Assembly: GCF_902141855.1 (NCBI RefSeq)
Contig: NZ_CABFVH010000020.1
Coordinates: forward strand, 38,198 to 102,197
Direction: 5' to 3'
DNA: 64,000 bases
Source: Methylobacterium dankookense
GTDB taxonomy: Bacteria > Pseudomonadota > Alphaproteobacteria > Rhizobiales > Beijerinckiaceae
Position numbers and translations under genes: made by a program. This document shows positions 55,399-64,000 of the stretch, piece by piece; positions within the stretch are counted from its first letter, which is position 1; the number at the start of each line of letters is the position of its first letter. Below the pieces are notes generated by a model. That model did no database searches. It was not told where the DNA came from and worked only from the letters and a program-made list of their open reading frames with translations.

Positions 55399-57494
55399 TC
55401 AAGGCGCCTTGTGGCGGCTACTGTTCTGCTCAGTGTCACTCAGCAATCCGCGCAACATCTCGATCAGGTCACTCGTACGGTAGGGTTTCTGCAGCAACTC
55501 GAAGCCGTTCGTATCTTGATCCTCCTGTAGATAGCCGGAAGCCAACAGAATTGGCATCTGCGGCCATTGCCGGCGAATGATGTGTCCCAACTCGATACCG
55601 GTCATCGCGCCTGGCATGTTCACGTCGCTGAAGACGAGGGCGATGTTTGGCTCTTTCTCAAGGATGCACAGGGCCTCGCCACCGTCATGCGCGCTGAGGA
55701 CCTTGAACGCGAGGGACTCGAAGGTCGAGGTAACGGTATAGCGGACGTCGGCATCGTCCTCGACGACGAGCACGGCCCGGCCTGCACCGTTCACGGCACC
55801 CATCGTTTCGGCGCTCGTGCCGTGTTCGGCCGTTTCCGAAGCGAAACTCCGCTTGGCGAGCGCGGGCAAGCTGATGACGAAGCAGGTGCCCTGGCCGGGA
55901 CTGCTGTCGACCGTGATGGAGCCCCCGCTCTGCTGCACGAAACCGTAGACCATGCTGAGGCCGAGACCGGTGCCTTTGCCGGCCTCTTTCGTAGTGAAGA
56001 AGGGCTCGAATACACGGGCGAGGACGGGAGGGGACATGCCCATGCCCGTGTCAACGATCGAGATCTCCACGAAGCGCGTGCCCTCACCGCCGTCCCGTTC
56101 TGGGGTGTCGCGGCGCTGGATACGGATGCCCAGCCTCCCGCCGTTCGGCATCGCATCCCGCGCATTGACGGCGAGGTTGATGATGGCCGCCTCGAACTGA
56201 GCGTGATCGACGCAGACATCCGGCAACTCCGCCGCCAAGTCTGTGGAGATCGTGATCCGCTCGCCGAGCGTGCGCTCGAGCAGCTTGATCAGACCCGGCA
56301 TGAAGCTGATGAGCTCCAAGGCCTTGGGCTGCAGAGGAGAGCGCCGCGAGAAGGCCAGCAGACGGCTCGTGAGTTCGGCGCAGCGATGTGCCCCTTCGAT
56401 GGCGCTCTCGACGCGGCGCAGGACCTTCTCGTCGCCCTGCAACGATCCTTTGACGAGATCGAGGTTGCCGATCACGATGCTGAGCATGTTGTTGAAGTCG
56501 TGCGCGATGCCGCCCGTCAGGCGGCCAACTGCTTCGAGCTTCGAGGCATGCTGCAGGCTGAGTTCGAGCTCCTTTCGCTCGGTGACGTCGAACCACATAC
56601 CGAAGAGTTCGGTGGCCGTGTCCCCCTCGCCGCGATGCACCACGACCTGATCGAGGATGTGCCGCTCTGCTCCGTCGGCGTTGCGCCAGCGATATTCCAG
56701 CGCCACCGCGCCCGCATCCGATACGGTTCGCAGATCCGAGAACACGCGGTCAGTGTCCTCGGGATCGAGGCGGGATTCCCAGAGGCTCGCGGTCGCAAAG
56801 GCTTCGCGCGAGAAGCCGGTGATCCGCTCGATGCTATCGTTGGTGAAGTGAAGCCGTCGGCCCTCCGTCCCGAGCGCAGCGGTGTAGAGGGCGATCGGGA
56901 GACTGCGAAGCACCGCGGCCTGATGCTCCTCGCGCCTGCGCAGAGCTTGCTCGGCTTCCAGCTTCTCGCCACGCACGCGCAGGTTCTCGAGCAGGAGCTG
57001 CTTCTCGGCCGCCGCCTTGTGCTTGATCTCCTCGGTCTTGCAGTACAAATCGACGAAGACATCGACCTTCGACTTGAGGACAAGGGGTTGGATGGGCTTG
57101 AAGACATAGTCGACCGCTCCCGCGGAGTAACCGCGGAAGACGTGCATGTCTTCCTTGTTGTGCGCCGTCAGGAACAGGATGGGGACGCGGGAACTGCGCG
57201 AGCGGCTGCGGATCAGGGCGGCGACCTCGTAGCCATCGATGCGCGGCATCTGGACGTCGAGCAGGATCAGGGCGAAATCTTCCCGGAGGGTTCGGCGTAA
57301 GGCCTCCTCCGGCGAGTCCGCCAGGACGAGGTCGACCGCCGGGTCTGAGAGGATCTCGGATGCGGCGAGCAGGTTGCGGCGATCGTCGTCGACGATCAGG
57401 ATTTTCGCCCGGATCGGAAGCAGCTCCGGGGGAGCGGCCTCCGTCTTGTCGCCAGCGTTCGCGCCCATCGAAAGGGAGGCCTCCGGTCGCCCCG

Positions 57495-57498
<4 letters not shown>
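55399..57498 (-). CDS. REC-PAS-histidine kinase-REC hybrid signalling protein
   Basis: A 699-residue soluble protein. The N-terminal receiver (~30-150, phospho-acceptor in [14 protein letters not shown]) is followed by a coiled coil, PAS (~190-315), HisKA with His333 in [12 protein letters not shown], HATPase_c ([25 protein letters not shown]) and a C-terminal receiver (~575-690, Asp in VFSDVNMPG). The start is GTG at 57498, overlapping the stop of the large hybrid kinase (GTGA); ATG 57468 is an alternative. The overlap makes it the partner of that kinase in one operon. The N-terminal receiver probably takes its phosphate from a receiver or kinase of the neighbour, forming a phosphorelay. No DNA-binding output is present. 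Confidence 0.93.
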
Positions 57499-63305
<5,807 letters not shown>

Positions 63306-64000
63306 GGGGACACACCTGCGGACGGGGAGGTGCGCCTGTCTGCGAGCAACTCAGCTGTCGGCACCAATTCATAAGCTGACGCGGCGTGTGGCTGATCGTT
63401 GGCCCACTGAGAGGCGGCAACTGACGCTCGTACGGGCACGTGTTGCCACGCGCAAGCTCAACCGAGGATAGTAGCAGAAGACCAGCACGACGCATCGACG
63501 CTGTGCCCGCATTCCACGATCCTCGCAGGGTAATTCGCCCTAATCGCGGTGATGGTTCCTGGACCGAGCGCAGGATGCGTGAGGTTGGCGCCCAGGGGTG
63601 CGCTACTCCGGCCTAAGCTAAGGCCATTCCGTCACCGCGTCGGGCTCCTGCCGTGCTGGACCATGGCGGCAAGTATGTCGGTGCAGAGCTGGGTCGCCAA
63701 TGAATGTCTACTCCGCTGCTGTGAGCAGTCCTTTGACCTCAGCGCACCAAATGGCTTCTGATGGCGCAACCGAGACCCGCCAACTGATCTGCTGCAGCGT
63801 CCGTTTTGGAGGGGCCGCGAGGGACGAATGAGCGGCCGAGTTGGGCACAAAACGGTCGCGAGCTGTCAGATATGCTAAACAACCGAGTGATTTCCTAAGG
63901 CTGACCTGACCGGCATTTTGGACCGAGCCGATTGAGAGGCTACTGCATGGTGGCGGCCATGGGTAGCCGGAAGGCTCGATCCGGGACGGTGACGGGCGCA
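63306..64000. other. Gene-poor region upstream of the giant kinase
   Basis: About 700 bp with no gene I can support; short ORFs here show no domain pattern. The promoter of the kinase operon should lie in the first 150 bp on the minus strand, but no clear -35/-10 pair is visible. An ATG at 63,946 opens a frame to the window edge (MVAAMGSRKARSGTVTGA) that is too short to judge. Confidence 0.5.

Overview
The window is GC-rich (about 70%), densely coded chromosomal DNA of an alphaproteobacterium of the order Hyphomicrobiales. It most likely comes from Methylobacterium/Methylorubrum. The evidence is the cytochrome oxidase gene order ctaC-ctaD-ctaB-coxF-ctaG-ctaE-DUF983-SURF1, an alphaproteobacterial suhB/MmgR-like small RNA, several HWE-family histidine kinases, a DUF6894 protein and an fdhD gene. 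The genus is inferred from gene content, not from a database comparison.

Layout. 0-12 kb: a truncated N-formylglutamate amidohydrolase, a small RNA gene, galU and galE (UDP-sugar supply), a lytic transglycosylase, a DUF459 SGNH hydrolase, and the glutamate synthase operon gltB-gltD on the minus strand. 12-25 kb: a secreted Pro/Ala/Lys-rich protein, a palindromic repeat cluster, fdhD, then the aa3-type cytochrome c oxidase operon with its assembly factors, running on into a DUF4864 protein, thrC and an M16 peptidase. 25-31 kb: a membrane GGDEF-EAL protein with altered active-site motifs, DUF805, a coiled-coil protein paired with a degenerate ferredoxin-reductase-like protein, and a class III nucleotide cyclase. 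31-37.4 kb: glycogen metabolism (glgP, a GH13 alpha-glucosidase, glgA). 37.4-46.4 kb: the division and cell-wall (dcw) cluster rsmH-ftsL-ftsI-murE-murF-mraY-murD on the minus strand, interrupted between murE and murF by a second copy of the palindromic repeat cluster. 46.9-48 kb: rnpB (RNase P RNA), a 52-residue GcrA-like mini-protein and glyoxalase I.

48-64 kb is different in character. It has long gaps, two decayed gene remnants (a frameshifted receiver domain and the tail of a Kup potassium transporter) and a concentration of sensory proteins: two HWE histidine kinases, a Crp/Fnr regulator, a REC-PAS-kinase-REC protein, and a 1936-residue hybrid kinase. That kinase carries nine 92-residue HAMP-type repeats, encoded by 276-bp direct repeats, and three receiver domains. 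No complete transcription-factor response regulator is present here. The output of these kinases must lie elsewhere; the alphaproteobacterial general stress response is an obvious candidate.

How the genes fit together: the first 47 kb is mostly core metabolism and envelope growth (nitrogen assimilation, respiration, carbon storage, peptidoglycan synthesis), and the last 16 kb is an accessory sensory island. The points most worth a second look are the HAMP-repeat kinase and its island, the composite palindromic repeats, the small RNA upstream of the terminator near position 511, and the oxidoreductase at 28,984-29,922, which has lost its iron-sulfur and usual flavin motifs.
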